Below, piece by piece: positions 40,059 to 48,919 of a stretch of 64,000 nucleotides of DNA. Position 1 is the first letter of the stretch. Every line of letters starts with the position of its first letter. The notes beneath the pieces are model-generated. The model ran no database searches, was not told the origin of the DNA, and saw nothing but the letters and a program-made list of their open reading frames with translations. The translations under genes and the position numbers were made by a program. The stretch is from assembly GCA_018713255.1 (NCBI GenBank), contig DVFL01000023.1, positions 1 to 64,000 of the forward strand, read 5' to 3'. Source of the stretch: Candidatus Cottocaccamicrobium excrementipullorum. Its GTDB lineage: Bacteria > Bacillota > Clostridia > Lachnospirales > Lachnospiraceae.

Positions 40059-41494
40059 TTGATCCCATCAGACATCAGCAGCTGTCAGAGCTTAATCAGG
40101 TGGAGCTTTGTACCAGAATCCTGGGCAGCGCCAGGAATGAATTGTATCTGAATATGCATTATCTGGATATCGCCTTAAGCAGCCTGGGATTTCAGGCGGA
40201 TTGGGGCCGAAAAGGAGCGGCCTGCGATGGTTTTTTGATTTATTACGGCCCGGATTTTTTGCTGGAGCGGTATCAGAAGAGCCGGGTTCTCGTTAACCGC
40301 CTGTATCTTCACATGGTCTTTCACTGCCTTTTCGGTCATCTGGACGGCAGGGGAAATCGGGATAAAACGCTGTGGGATTTGGCCTGTGATATTGCCATGG
40401 AATCGGTGATCGATGGTCTTTATCAAAAGTGCCTTCGGGTGCCGCCGTCTATGATGCGCAGAGAAACTTACCTGCGGCTGAAAAACCAGGGCCTTACGGT
40501 GTTTACTGCAGAGGGGATCTGCCGCAAGCTAAAGGAGATGAACCTGAATGAGCGGAAGCTTCAGCGTCTGGCAGAGGAGTTTCATGTGGACGACCATGAT
40601 CTGTGGGAGCAGGAAATGCCGAAACGGTCTGTAATGCAGCGGCAGAACCAGTGGAAGGATAACCGGGAGCGGCTTCAAACGGAGCTGGAAACCATGGGGG
40701 CGAAGGATGCTTCAAAAGAAGACCGGGAGCTTCTTTCCCAGATCCAGGTAGAGAACCGGCAGCGGTATGATTATCGGGAATTCCTGAAAAAGTTTGCCGT
40801 GGTTCGGGAGGAGATGCAGGTGGATCCGGATTCCTTTGATCCCATTTTTTATACTCTCGGGCTGGAGATGTATGGGAATCTTCCGCTGATTGAGCCTTTG
40901 GAGACTAAGGAGGTTCGCCGGGTGGAGGATTTTGCGGTGGTTTTGGATACCTCCATGTCCTGTTCCGGCAGTCTGATCCGGAAATTTCTGGAGGAGACTT
41001 ACTCTGTGCTCTCTGCCTCAGAGAGCTATTTTCGGAAAGTGAATATTCATATTATTCAGTGTGACGAGAAGGTTCAGTCTGATGTGGCTATCCATAGCCA
41101 GGAAGAAATGAAGGCCTATATGGAGAAATTTTCCCTGTCAGGCTTTGGCGGAACGGATTTCAGGCCGGCTTTTCAGTATGTGGAAGAACTTCGGGCCAAG
41201 GGAGAATTTTCTCGTCTGAAGGGGCTGATTTATTTTACCGACGGAAAAGGGATTTATCCGGTAAAGAAGCCGCCTTATGACACGGTCTTTGTATTTTTGG
41301 AGGATAATTATACGGACATTTTCGTTCCGGGATGGGCCATGAAGGTAATTCTTTCTTCTGAGGATCTGGAGGGAGGAGAAGTAGAGGTGAGCCGGGGGCC
41401 GGGAATGAGAATGGAGAATAAAGAACAAAACCGGACGGCGGAGGGAGATTTCTTCTTCCAGGAAGAAATCCCAAAGGATGGAATGCAGTGGTAA
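40055..41494 (+). CDS. DUF2201/VWA-like protein with degenerate HExxH motif
   Basis: A 479-residue protein with an N-terminal DUF2201 (putative metallopeptidase) domain and a C-terminal von Willebrand A-like domain. The VWA metal site is complete: Asp298-x-Ser300-x-Ser302 (LDTSMSCSG), Thr367 (GGTDFR) and Asp396 (YFTDGKG). The N-terminal helix that normally reads HExxH reads HMVFHCLFGH (His86-His90, His95): the catalytic glutamate is Met87. It may therefore bind a metal without cleaving peptides. A Lys/Glu-rich linker joins the domains. It lies between DUF3783 and a MoxR ATPase, matching the known MoxR-VWA partnership in which the ATPase remodels targets held by the VWA protein. Confidence 0.85.
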   Translation: MIDPIRHQQLSELNQVELCTRILGSARNELYLNMHYLDIALSSLGFQADWGRKGAACDGFLIYYGPDFLLERYQKSRVLVNRLYLHMVFHCLFGHLDGRGNRDKTLWDLACDIAMESVIDGLYQKCLRVPPSMMRRETYLRLKNQGLTVFTAEGICRKLKEMNLNERKLQRLAEEFHVDDHDLWEQEMPKRSVMQRQNQWKDNRERLQTELETMGAKDASKEDRELLSQIQVENRQRYDYREFLKKFAVVREEMQVDPDSFDPIFYTLGLEMYGNLPLIEPLETKEVRRVEDFAVVLDTSMSCSGSLIRKFLEETYSVLSASESYFRKVNIHIIQCDEKVQSDVAIHSQEEMKAYMEKFSLSGFGGTDFRPAFQYVEELRAKGEFSRLKGLIYFTDGKGIYPVKKPPYDTVFVFLEDNYTDIFVPGWAMKVILSSEDLEGGEVEVSRGPGMRMENKEQNRTAEGDFFFQEEIPKDGMQW

Positions 41495-41511
41495 AAAGGA
41501 GGGAAAACAGC

Positions 41512-43050
41512 ATGAACATTAAACGGGCGAAGGAAGAAATTAAGGACACCATAGAGGCGTATTTATGTCAGGATGAGGCAGGCGAATATATGATTCCCAC
41601 TGTTCGTCAGCGGCCGGTGCTGTTGATTGGGCCTCCTGGTGTAGGAAAAACTCAGATTATGGAGCAGGTAGCCAGAGAATGCCGGATTGGATTGGTGGCG
41701 TATACCATAACTCATCATACGAGACAGAGCGCCATTGGACTGCCGTTTATTGAGAAAAAATGTTATGGAGGAAAGGAGTATTCCGTGACGGAGTATACCA
41801 TGAGCGAAATCGTGGCCTCCATTTACAACAAAATAGAAGAAACCGGATTGAAGGAAGGAATTCTGTTTATTGATGAGATCAACTGCGTTTCTGAGACCTT
41901 AGCTCCGGCGATGCTTCAGTTCCTTCAGTGCAAAACCTTCGGCACCCACCAGATTCCGGAAGGGTGGATTATCGTGGCTGCGGGAAATCCACCAGAGTAC
42001 AATAAATCTGTCCGGGAATTTGATGTGGTGACTTTAGACCGGATTAAGTTGATTCAGGTGGAGCCGGATTTTGAGGTGTGGAAGGAGTATGCTTACCGGG
42101 AAGAGATTCACCCGGCAGTAATTTCTTATCTGAACATTAAAAAACAGTATTTATGCCAGATTGAGACAACAGTGGATGGAAAGCTTTTTGCCACGCCGAG
42201 AGGCTGGGAGGATTTGTCACGGCTGATTCAGGTGTACGAAAAGCTGGGGAAGAAGGCGGACCGAGAGGTAATCGGAGAGTATATTCAGCATCCTAAGATT
42301 TCCAAGGATTTTGCCAATTATCTTGAGCTTTATGATAAGTATAAGAATGATTATCAGGTGGATGAGATACTTTCCGGCGTGATTCGGGAGGAGCTTTGTG
42401 ACAAAGCGGCCAGGGCGCCTTTTGATGAACGGCTTAGTATGGTGGGATTGCTGTTGTCTCGTCTCAGCAGCCAGTTCAGTCAGGTGCTTCTAGAAGAAAA
42501 GGCTATGGAAAAGCTTACGGGGCTGTTAAAAGGCCTTCAGCCGGCGGAGGATGAAGGGGAAAAACAGCAGGTTTCTCTGGCCTTTCGGTTAAGTGAGCTG
42601 GCAAAGCAGCTGGAGGAGGAAGAACATGAGCTTAAGCGTCAGGAATTGTTGACCCGGCGGGAGGCTGTTGTTTACCGCAGGACGGCGAAGCTTCTGGTTG
42701 ACTGTGAAACGCAGATGAGCCGGTGGGAGCATGAGGAAGGTTCAGGTCAGGATGTTCAGGCTGGCTGGGAGGCGTTAAGAGAGATTTTTGCCCAGGACAG
42801 CGATAAGTTTGAAGCGTTGTTTCAAAAGAGCGCCCAAATGCTGGAGTATGGATTTGACTTTATGGAAGCGGCCTTCGGCGATGGCCAGGAGATGGTGATT
42901 TTCCTGACAGAATTAAATGGAAATGCCTTCTGCGCAGGTTTTTTAAAGGAATATGACTGTGAACGGTATTATGAATACAATAAACGGCTTTTATTTGACG
43001 AGGAAGAAAAAGATATTTTATCCAGCTTATGGCCAGAAAACCATAATTAA
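41512..43050 (+). CDS. MoxR-family AAA+ ATPase
   Basis: A 512-residue AAA+ chaperone-like ATPase. Walker A GPPGVGKT at 40-47, Walker B GILFIDEIN (Asp121, Glu122), and sensor 1 VAAGNPPEYN are present. The C-terminal 250 residues are helical and unique to this subgroup. The start at 41512 follows AAGGAGGG; it lies 17 bp after the VWA stop. MoxR proteins act with VWA proteins in enzyme maturation, metal insertion or stress responses; the client here is unknown. It could work with the adjacent DUF2201/VWA and DUF3783 proteins as one complex. Confidence 0.9.
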   Translation: MNIKRAKEEIKDTIEAYLCQDEAGEYMIPTVRQRPVLLIGPPGVGKTQIMEQVARECRIGLVAYTITHHTRQSAIGLPFIEKKCYGGKEYSVTEYTMSEIVASIYNKIEETGLKEGILFIDEINCVSETLAPAMLQFLQCKTFGTHQIPEGWIIVAAGNPPEYNKSVREFDVVTLDRIKLIQVEPDFEVWKEYAYREEIHPAVISYLNIKKQYLCQIETTVDGKLFATPRGWEDLSRLIQVYEKLGKKADREVIGEYIQHPKISKDFANYLELYDKYKNDYQVDEILSGVIREELCDKAARAPFDERLSMVGLLLSRLSSQFSQVLLEEKAMEKLTGLLKGLQPAEDEGEKQQVSLAFRLSELAKQLEEEEHELKRQELLTRREAVVYRRTAKLLVDCETQMSRWEHEEGSGQDVQAGWEALREIFAQDSDKFEALFQKSAQMLEYGFDFMEAAFGDGQEMVIFLTELNGNAFCAGFLKEYDCERYYEYNKRLLFDEEEKDILSSLWPENHN

Positions 43051-43155
43051 GCAGGACGGTGAAGGATCTTTTGTGGATAAGGCCGCATAAATTTTTTCGG
43101 ATTGGGGAAAACTTTATTCATGATGAAGCACAACATCAAGAAGGAGGTTTCCCTG

Positions 43156-43359
43156 ATGAACAAAGCGTTGGACGCCACGGCTCTGACCATCAGCATTATT
43201 GGTGCGGTGAACTGGGGCCTGATTGGATTCTTTGGGTTTAATCTGGTAGCATTTCTGTTCGGTACCAGCTGGCTGGCTCGGGTGATATATGCCTTGGTAG
43301 GGCTGTGCGGGCTTTACCTGTTTACCTTTTACGGGAGAAGCGGTCAGAGTATGGATTAA
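43156..43359 (+). CDS. DUF378 small membrane protein
   Basis: A 67-residue protein with two membrane helices (LTISIIGAVNWGLIGFF, VIYALVGLCGLYLFTFY). The N-A-D-x-T/GAVNWGLIGFF pattern is typical of DUF378. AAGGAGG lies 8 nt before the ATG at 43156, which excludes the upstream in-frame start. It is 105 bp after the MoxR gene and is followed by a terminator. Function unknown. Confidence 0.8.
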   Translation: MNKALDATALTISIIGAVNWGLIGFFGFNLVAFLFGTSWLARVIYALVGLCGLYLFTFYGRSGQSMD

Positions 43360-43375
43360 TAACAGGTTAATGGAA

Positions 43376-43434
43376 AATCCGGTTTCTTTTTCTGCCTTTG
43401 CCTCTGGGCAAAGGGAAGGAGAAGCCGGATTTTT
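43376..43434. terminator. Bidirectional terminator
   Basis: AATCCGG pairs with CCGGATT around an inner GCCTTTGCC/GGGCAAAGG stem, with T-runs on both strands. It separates DUF378 from the convergent APH-type gene. Confidence 0.8.
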
Positions 43435-43442
43435 CTGCTGCG

Positions 43443-44402
43443 CTAAAAATTCTGCAGTTTTTGGAATTGCTGAACCAGCCGCTGGGTGGACTGCTCATAT
43501 ACGTCCTTTGTCTCATATTTTCGGTATTCACATTCTAAGGATACTAGGATAAGCAGATAAATATCGTACCATAAGGCTCGTCGGGCCTGGCTTTCGGTGA
43601 AGACTTCCAGACCATAGCCCTTTCGGAAGGCGGCATTGTTTGAATAGGTGCGGAATCCCACCTCCATCAGAGGATCCCCCCAGATGCTTCGTTCCCAGTC
43701 AATCACTCCGCTGACGGATCCGTTTTTCACAAAAATATTTCCCGCCCAGCAGTCCCAGTGGACCAGTTTTGGTTCAGTTACCTCCGCGAAAAAGGGCCTG
43801 TCCCGCTGCAGATACTGGTGCAGGTGATGAATGGGGATGATTAAATCCACATGGCCCAGGGCGGCATCCTGGATGCCTGCATCCAGCATTTTCTGAAATA
43901 CGGAAAACCAGTCCGGGCCTTGAAATTCTGGCTGACCAGGATAGCCGAAGGCGGGGCAGGAGATCGCGTTGATCTGCCGGCAGATTTTTCCTGCTTCAAG
44001 GTTGATGCGGTCGATCTGCTCGTCGGTCATCTGGGATTTTATGGAGTTCAGACTGTCACCTTCCAGTTTTTCCATGAATAAACAGGGAGACGGGCAAATG
44101 GAACAGCTGTCATCGTAGGCAATAACCTCCGGTACCGGAATGCAGCCGGCAGTTTTGGCCATGTTCATGGCGCTTACCTCGGCTGACATAATATTTTTCT
44201 CATAGGTCATTATCCGGGTTCCCTTTTGGGGAGCAATTTTTAGGACAACCTGGCGCCTGCTGCTCAGCTGGATTTCGTAGGCCATATTAAAATACCCTTC
44301 GGTCAGCTCTCGAAAGCTTACCATGGATGCGGGGGCGAAATATTTTTCTGTTAGTTTCTGCAGAATTTCTCTGCTCTGTTTATTTTTGGTCAGGCTTTTC
44401 AT
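43443..44402 (-). CDS. Aminoglycoside-phosphotransferase-fold kinase
   Basis: A 319-residue kinase-fold protein. The Brenner motif LVHWDCWAGNIFV (HxDxxxxN) and the metal-binding VIDWERSIWGDP are intact; VVLKIAP carries the ATP lysine. These proteins phosphorylate small hydroxyl compounds such as antibiotics, choline, homoserine or sugars. No resistance context is present, so an antibiotic-resistance label is not justified. Its ribosome site (AAAGGTGA on the minus strand) is moderate. The 5' side faces the cobalamin riboswitch promoter. Confidence 0.82.
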   Translation of the reverse strand: MKSLTKNKQSREILQKLTEKYFAPASMVSFRELTEGYFNMAYEIQLSSRRQVVLKIAPQKGTRIMTYEKNIMSAEVSAMNMAKTAGCIPVPEVIAYDDSCSICPSPCLFMEKLEGDSLNSIKSQMTDEQIDRINLEAGKICRQINAISCPAFGYPGQPEFQGPDWFSVFQKMLDAGIQDAALGHVDLIIPIHHLHQYLQRDRPFFAEVTEPKLVHWDCWAGNIFVKNGSVSGVIDWERSIWGDPLMEVGFRTYSNNAAFRKGYGLEVFTESQARRALWYDIYLLILVSLECEYRKYETKDVYEQSTQRLVQQFQKLQNF

Positions 44403-44493
44403 GGGCTTGATTCACCTTTCTTTGCAGTGTCCGTTGATTTTATTTTAGCATATTTTTCCTGATCTTCAAGAGAACTCCTATTGATGATTTTCG

Positions 44494-44522
44494 TTGCTTT
44501 TTCCCCCATTCGATGATAGGAT
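44494..44522 (+). promoter_or_regulatory. Promoter of the cobalamin riboswitch transcript
   Basis: TTGCTT (44494-44499), 17 nt, TAGGAT (44517-44522), just upstream of the riboswitch. Confidence 0.6.
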
Positions 44523-44544
44523 AAAGATATATCGAGTTAAGAAT

Positions 44545-44840
44545 GGCTGGTGCCAGTAAAGGGTAAAAGGGAAACAGGTGAAAATCCTGTGCGATCTCGT
44601 CACTGTAAGTCCGGAGTCCTGACCATGTTTTTATACAGTCACTGCTTCTTTTTGAAGTGGGAAGGCGGTTGGGGGCGATGAGGGACAAGTCAGGAAACCT
44701 GCCAGCTGTGGGTACAGGAGAATTCCGGACCACGAGGGATTGGTCGTACCGATTTGCGGCATGATGCCGGGAATTTCTGACTCAGGACGGGATGCAGCTT
44801 CGGGAAAGCACTGCCTTGATGGCAGGGAAGAGGCTGCAGG
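44545..44840 (+). promoter_or_regulatory. Cobalamin riboswitch and expression platform
   Basis: Conserved blocks are present in order: GGTGCCAGTAAAGGG, GGGAAACAGGTGAAAATCC, the TCACTGTAAGTCCGGAG block and the B12-box-like ACAAGTCAGGAAACCTGCC (44686-44704). The aptamer spans about 44545-44712. The platform to 44840 has GCAGCTTC/GAGGCTGC and CTGCCTTGATGGCAG hairpins but no T-run, so it may act on translation or by Rho. It controls the next four genes, tying them to corrinoid status. Confidence 0.92.
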
Positions 44841-44963
44841 ATAATGGATGAGATCTCTGCTTTGAATGGGAAAATATGGAAATCCAAAACCGCCTTGAAG
44901 AGAGAATGCCGGAATGCTCCTTACCCCCTGCTGCTTGATGAAAGCGAAAAGGAGGACAGGAGA

Positions 44964-45947
44964 ATGAAAGGAAAGGCAGCGTCTCTCTTTACGGCGGTTC
45001 TTTCTTTGTCTCTACTTGCCGGATGCTCCGGCGGTGAGATGATAAAAGACGGGAGAGAGAGTGACAAACCAGGAACAGAAAATGTGACAAATCAAGGAGA
45101 AGTTAGGAAAAGAGAGGACGAAGAATTGGAAAATCTCAGAAATCAGGATGGAATTGGAAAGAAGGAGCTTCTGGCGGTGAGTTTTGGCACCAGCTATGAG
45201 GACAGCCGGAAAGTTACGATCGGAGCCATTGAAGATGCATTGGAGGAGGCTTTCCCAGAGTATTCAGTGCGGAGAGGGTTTACCAGCCAGATCATTATCG
45301 ATCTGATAAAATCCCGGGATCAAATGGAAATTGATAACGTAGAGCAGGCCCTTGACCGGGCGGCGGACAACGGGGTAGAAACTCTGATAATCCAGCCGAC
45401 CCATCTTATGGACGGTCTGGAATATCATGATTTGGTGGAAGAAGCGGCCAGATATGCAGATGCTTTTTCTCAGATTGTGGTAGGAGAACCGCTGCTGTCT
45501 TCCGAGGATGATTTCAGGCGGGTAATTCAGGCGATTACCCAGAGTACTGCAGAATATGACGATGGGAAGACGGCCATTTGTTTTATGGGGCACGGAACGG
45601 AAGCAGAATCGAATCAGGTTTATGAAAAAATGCAGGATATGCTTTCTCAGGAAGGGTACAGCAACTATTTTGTGGGAACTGTGGAAGCCAGTCCTTCCTT
45701 GGAGGATGTGCTGGAGGCGGTAAAGGAAGGAGAGTATGAAAAGGCAGTTCTTCAGCCGCTGATGATCGTGGCGGGGGACCACGCCAACAACGATATGGCA
45801 GGAGAGGAAGAAGGGTCCTGGAAAAGAGCGTTTGAAGATGAGGGGTATCAGGTAACTTGTGTGCTGAAAGGTTTGGGAGAACTGGAGGAGATACAGCAGA
45901 TTTTTGTGGATCATGCTCAGGCAGCGATGGACAGTGCGGGGGAATAG
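44964..45947 (+). CDS. Secreted lipoprotein of the CbiK cobaltochelatase family
   Basis: A 327-residue protein. A signal peptide with lipobox LLAGC (cysteine near residue 22) is followed by a charged linker and a CbiK-type chelatase fold: VSFGTSYEDSR, QPTHLMDGLEYHDLV, FMGHGTEAESN and GDHANNDMAGEEEGSWK, the last two carrying the metal-site histidines. CbiK normally inserts Co2+ into sirohydrochlorin in the cytoplasm; here it would be anchored outside the membrane. A periplasmic form (CbiK-P) is known in Desulfovibrio. It may bind or load a tetrapyrrole or metal for the following ABC transporter. The start at 44964 follows AAGGAGG. Confidence 0.88.
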   Translation: MKGKAASLFTAVLSLSLLAGCSGGEMIKDGRESDKPGTENVTNQGEVRKREDEELENLRNQDGIGKKELLAVSFGTSYEDSRKVTIGAIEDALEEAFPEYSVRRGFTSQIIIDLIKSRDQMEIDNVEQALDRAADNGVETLIIQPTHLMDGLEYHDLVEEAARYADAFSQIVVGEPLLSSEDDFRRVIQAITQSTAEYDDGKTAICFMGHGTEAESNQVYEKMQDMLSQEGYSNYFVGTVEASPSLEDVLEAVKEGEYEKAVLQPLMIVAGDHANNDMAGEEEGSWKRAFEDEGYQVTCVLKGLGELEEIQQIFVDHAQAAMDSAGE

Positions 45948-45948
45948 G

Positions 45949-47913
45949 ATGAACAAGAAAATAAAAACTGGCCTTTGTCTTCTGGCGCTCTTGTGTCTTC
46001 TCGCAGGCTGCCGCAGCCAGCAGAATGCCGCTGTTTCGGAGAATACGGCTGCTTCGGAGAATCAATCGGCGCTTAAGGATAAAGTTGCCTCTGGTGAGGA
46101 GACTGTGGCTGCAGTGCCGGTGCTGGAAGAGGGGATGGAGCCGGTTTATGGGGACCAGATCGTAGACGGTACTTATTCCATCAAAGTGGATTCCAGCTCC
46201 AGCATGTTTAACATTACAGAATGTACCCTCCACGCCCAGGAGGGAAAACTTACTGCAGTGATGACCATGAGCGGAGATGGTTATACAAAGCTTTTTCTGG
46301 GAAGCGGGGAGGAGGCGGCGTCGGCAGATGAGGGATTCATTGACGCACAGGTGACAGACGAGGGCGTTTGTCAGTTTACTATACCGGTGGAAGGACTGAA
46401 TATGGAAATTGACTGCAGTGCTTTCAGCCGGAGAAAAGAAAAGTGGTATCAACGTGTTTTGGTCTTTCGGGCGGATTCCCTTCCTCAAGAGGCGTGGAAG
46501 GAAGGAACGCTGCAAACTCCAGAAAGCCTGGGACTGGCAGATGGAGATTATACTGTGGAGGTTCAGCTGGGAGGCGGTTCTGGAAGAGCCTCCATCCAGT
46601 CTCCGGCAGCGCTTCAGATTGATGAGGGAAAAGCCTGGGCAACTATTGTGTGGAGCAGCGCCAACTATGACTACATGCGGGTAGGAGGAGAGATTTACCG
46701 GTGGTCAGGTCAGGGAGAGTATTCTTCTTTTACGATTCCGGTAGAATATTTTGACCGGAGCATCCAGGTAACTGCCGATACCATTGCCATGAGTCAGCCT
46801 TATGAAATTGAGTATACCCTGACCTTTGATTCTGCTTCCATCAATAGGGCCGGGCAAGAGGAAACTGGAGAAAAAAATCAGGAAAACGGGGAGACGATTC
46901 CTCTTCTTTATGCCAGCCAGTTTTCCATGGAGCGTTTTTCTGATGGCAATACAGCCATCCATGTGGCGGACGGGGGAGAGTATCTGGTAGTTCCTGAAGG
47001 CGGGAAAATCCCTGAAGAGCTTTCTCAGGAGGTGACGGTGATATCCCTTCCGTTGGACAATATCTATCTGGCGGCAACCTCAGCGATGGATTTGTTTAAT
47101 CATCTGGATAGTTTAGATCAGATTACCTTATCAGGAACAGAAGCCTCCGGCTGGTACATTGAAGAGGCCAGGCAGGCTATGGAAGAGGGACGCATGGTTT
47201 ATGCAGGAAAATACAGCGGGCCGGATTACGAGAAGATTCTTGCGGCCGGCTGTGATCTGGCCATTGAATCCACCATGATCAACCACTCCCCGCAGGTAAA
47301 GGAGCAGTTAACCCGCTTAGGCATTCCTGTGTTTGTGGAACGGTCAAGTTATGAGAGTCATCCCCTGGGCCGCATGGAATGGATCAAGGTTTATGGTGTG
47401 CTGACGGGAAAAGAGGAGCTGGCAGACGCCTGTTTTCAGGCGCAGCTCCAGCAGCTGGAGGAAATATTTGACCAGGAAAACACGGGAAAAACCGTGGCAT
47501 TTTTCTCGATTCATTCCAAGGGGTATGCCACAGTGCGCAAATCCGGAGATTATGTGGCAAAAATGATTGAGCTGGCAGGGGGAAAGTATGTGCCGGAAGG
47601 GCTGGGAAATGACAATCAGCTGTCTACCATGAATATGGAAATGGAAGCGTTCTATGAGGCGGCGAAGGACGCAGATTATCTGATCTATAACAGCACCATT
47701 GACGGGGAGCTTTCCTCTCTCGGGCAGCTTCTGGAAAAGAGCAGTCTTTTTGGAGATTTTAAGGCAGTGAAGGAAGGGAATGTTTGGTGCGCCAAACAGA
47801 ATATGTTTCAGGAAACCATGAGTTTTGGGGAGATGATTCAGGATATTCACCGAATGTTGACAAAGGAGGGGGCGGATGATGAAGACATGGCCTTTTTGTT
47901 CCGCCTGGAATAA
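45949..47913 (+). CDS. Composite lipoprotein: duplicated beta domain fused to BtuF/FecB-type binding protein
   Basis: A 654-residue lipoprotein (lipobox LLAGC, Cys21). Residues about 70-180 and 195-295 are two copies of one beta-rich domain: both have DGxY at the start, a central TMSGDGYTKLFLG / WSSANYDYMRVGG segment, FTIPVE and a closing region. Residues about 320-654 form a periplasmic-binding domain of the cobalamin/iron type (ISLPLDNIYLAATSAMDL, GCDLAIESTMINHSP, VFVERSSYESHPLGRMEWIKVYG). The duplicated domains may capture a tetrapyrrole or metal complex and pass it to the binding domain. The gene starts 1 nt after the chelatase stop and overlaps the permease by 38 nt. Confidence 0.85.
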   Translation: MNKKIKTGLCLLALLCLLAGCRSQQNAAVSENTAASENQSALKDKVASGEETVAAVPVLEEGMEPVYGDQIVDGTYSIKVDSSSSMFNITECTLHAQEGKLTAVMTMSGDGYTKLFLGSGEEAASADEGFIDAQVTDEGVCQFTIPVEGLNMEIDCSAFSRRKEKWYQRVLVFRADSLPQEAWKEGTLQTPESLGLADGDYTVEVQLGGGSGRASIQSPAALQIDEGKAWATIVWSSANYDYMRVGGEIYRWSGQGEYSSFTIPVEYFDRSIQVTADTIAMSQPYEIEYTLTFDSASINRAGQEETGEKNQENGETIPLLYASQFSMERFSDGNTAIHVADGGEYLVVPEGGKIPEELSQEVTVISLPLDNIYLAATSAMDLFNHLDSLDQITLSGTEASGWYIEEARQAMEEGRMVYAGKYSGPDYEKILAAGCDLAIESTMINHSPQVKEQLTRLGIPVFVERSSYESHPLGRMEWIKVYGVLTGKEELADACFQAQLQQLEEIFDQENTGKTVAFFSIHSKGYATVRKSGDYVAKMIELAGGKYVPEGLGNDNQLSTMNMEMEAFYEAAKDADYLIYNSTIDGELSSLGQLLEKSSLFGDFKAVKEGNVWCAKQNMFQETMSFGEMIQDIHRMLTKEGADDEDMAFLFRLE

Positions 47914-48919
47914 GAGAGGAAGGTATTTTTTGACATTCACCCTGCTGGCAGGGGGAATGGGGATATTGTTCTTCGTCAATCTTCTTTCTGGAAGCGTGGA
48001 CCTTACCTGGAATCAGGTTTTTTCCCTTTTGCTGAAAGGGGAGGGAGAAGAGACTGCCAGGAGAATTCTCTGGGATATTCGTATCCCCAGAATTTTAGCG
48101 GCGGCGGTTTTAGGCGGCGGACTGTCTGTCTCTGGATTTCTCCTTCAAACCTTTTTTGCTAATCCGATTGCAGGCCCTTATGTGCTGGGAATTTCTTCAG
48201 GAGCAAAACTGGTGGTGGCGTTGATGTTGATTTTCTTTCTGGGGCAGGGAATCCCTGTTACCTGGGCGGTGATGATCGGAGGCGCCTTCCTGGGCTCCAT
48301 GATTTCCATGGGGTTTGTGCTGCTGGCTTCGTCTCGGGTAAACAGCATGTCGGTTCTGGTAGTCTGCGGCATCATGTTAGGCTATATCTGTTCTGCTGTC
48401 ACGGATTTTGTAATTACCTTTGCGGATGATGCCAATATTGTAGATCTTCATAATTGGTCAATGGGAAGCTTTTCTGGAATGAGCTGGGAAAATGTAAAAA
48501 TCTTTTCGGCCGTAGTCTTTTTCTGCCTGGTCCTGACGCTGCTTTTGGCAAAGCCCATTGGGGCTTATCAGCTGGGGGAGACCTACGCCCGGTCAGTAGG
48601 CGTGGAAATCAAACGATTCAGAGGAGAACTGATTCTTCTTTCCAGTATTCTTTCAGCCTGTGTCACTGCTTTTGCCGGCCCGATTTCTTTTGTGGGCATC
48701 GCCGTGCCTCGGCTGGTAAAAGGAATGCTGGGAACGGCAAGGCCTGTGATGATGATTCCCGGCTGTTTTCTGGGAGGAGGCGTGTTCTGCTTGTTTTGCG
48801 ATCTGGCAGCCAGAAGCCTGTTCTCGCCAGTGGAGGTATCCATCAGCTCTGTCACTGCAGTATTTGGCGCGCCGGTGGTGATCTGGATGATGCTGCGGGA
48901 AAAAAGGAGGATGGAATGA
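47876..48919 (+). CDS. FecCD/BtuC-family ABC permease
   Basis: A 347-residue permease with about ten membrane helices. Family stretches are DIRIPRILAAAVLGGGLSVSG, ANPIAGPYVLGISSGA, NWSMGSFSGMSW and FAGPISFVGIAVPRLVKGM. The start is one of two ATGs (47876/47879) after AAGGAGGG, within the 3' end of the binding-protein gene. It forms the membrane channel for import of a cobalamin-, heme- or siderophore-like compound; the riboswitch favours a corrinoid or its precursors. Confidence 0.93.
   Translation: MMKTWPFCSAWNKRGRYFLTFTLLAGGMGILFFVNLLSGSVDLTWNQVFSLLLKGEGEETARRILWDIRIPRILAAAVLGGGLSVSGFLLQTFFANPIAGPYVLGISSGAKLVVALMLIFFLGQGIPVTWAVMIGGAFLGSMISMGFVLLASSRVNSMSVLVVCGIMLGYICSAVTDFVITFADDANIVDLHNWSMGSFSGMSWENVKIFSAVVFFCLVLTLLLAKPIGAYQLGETYARSVGVEIKRFRGELILLSSILSACVTAFAGPISFVGIAVPRLVKGMLGTARPVMMIPGCFLGGGVFCLFCDLAARSLFSPVEVSISSVTAVFGAPVVIWMMLREKRRME

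Noticed and set aside
43443-44402. Antibiotic-resistance call for the APH-fold kinase
   Set aside because: Only general kinase motifs are visible and there is no mobile or resistance context.
45583-46515. 310-codon minus-strand ORF opposite the CbiK-like and binding-protein genes
   Set aside because: Proline/histidine-rich shadow translation with no start context.
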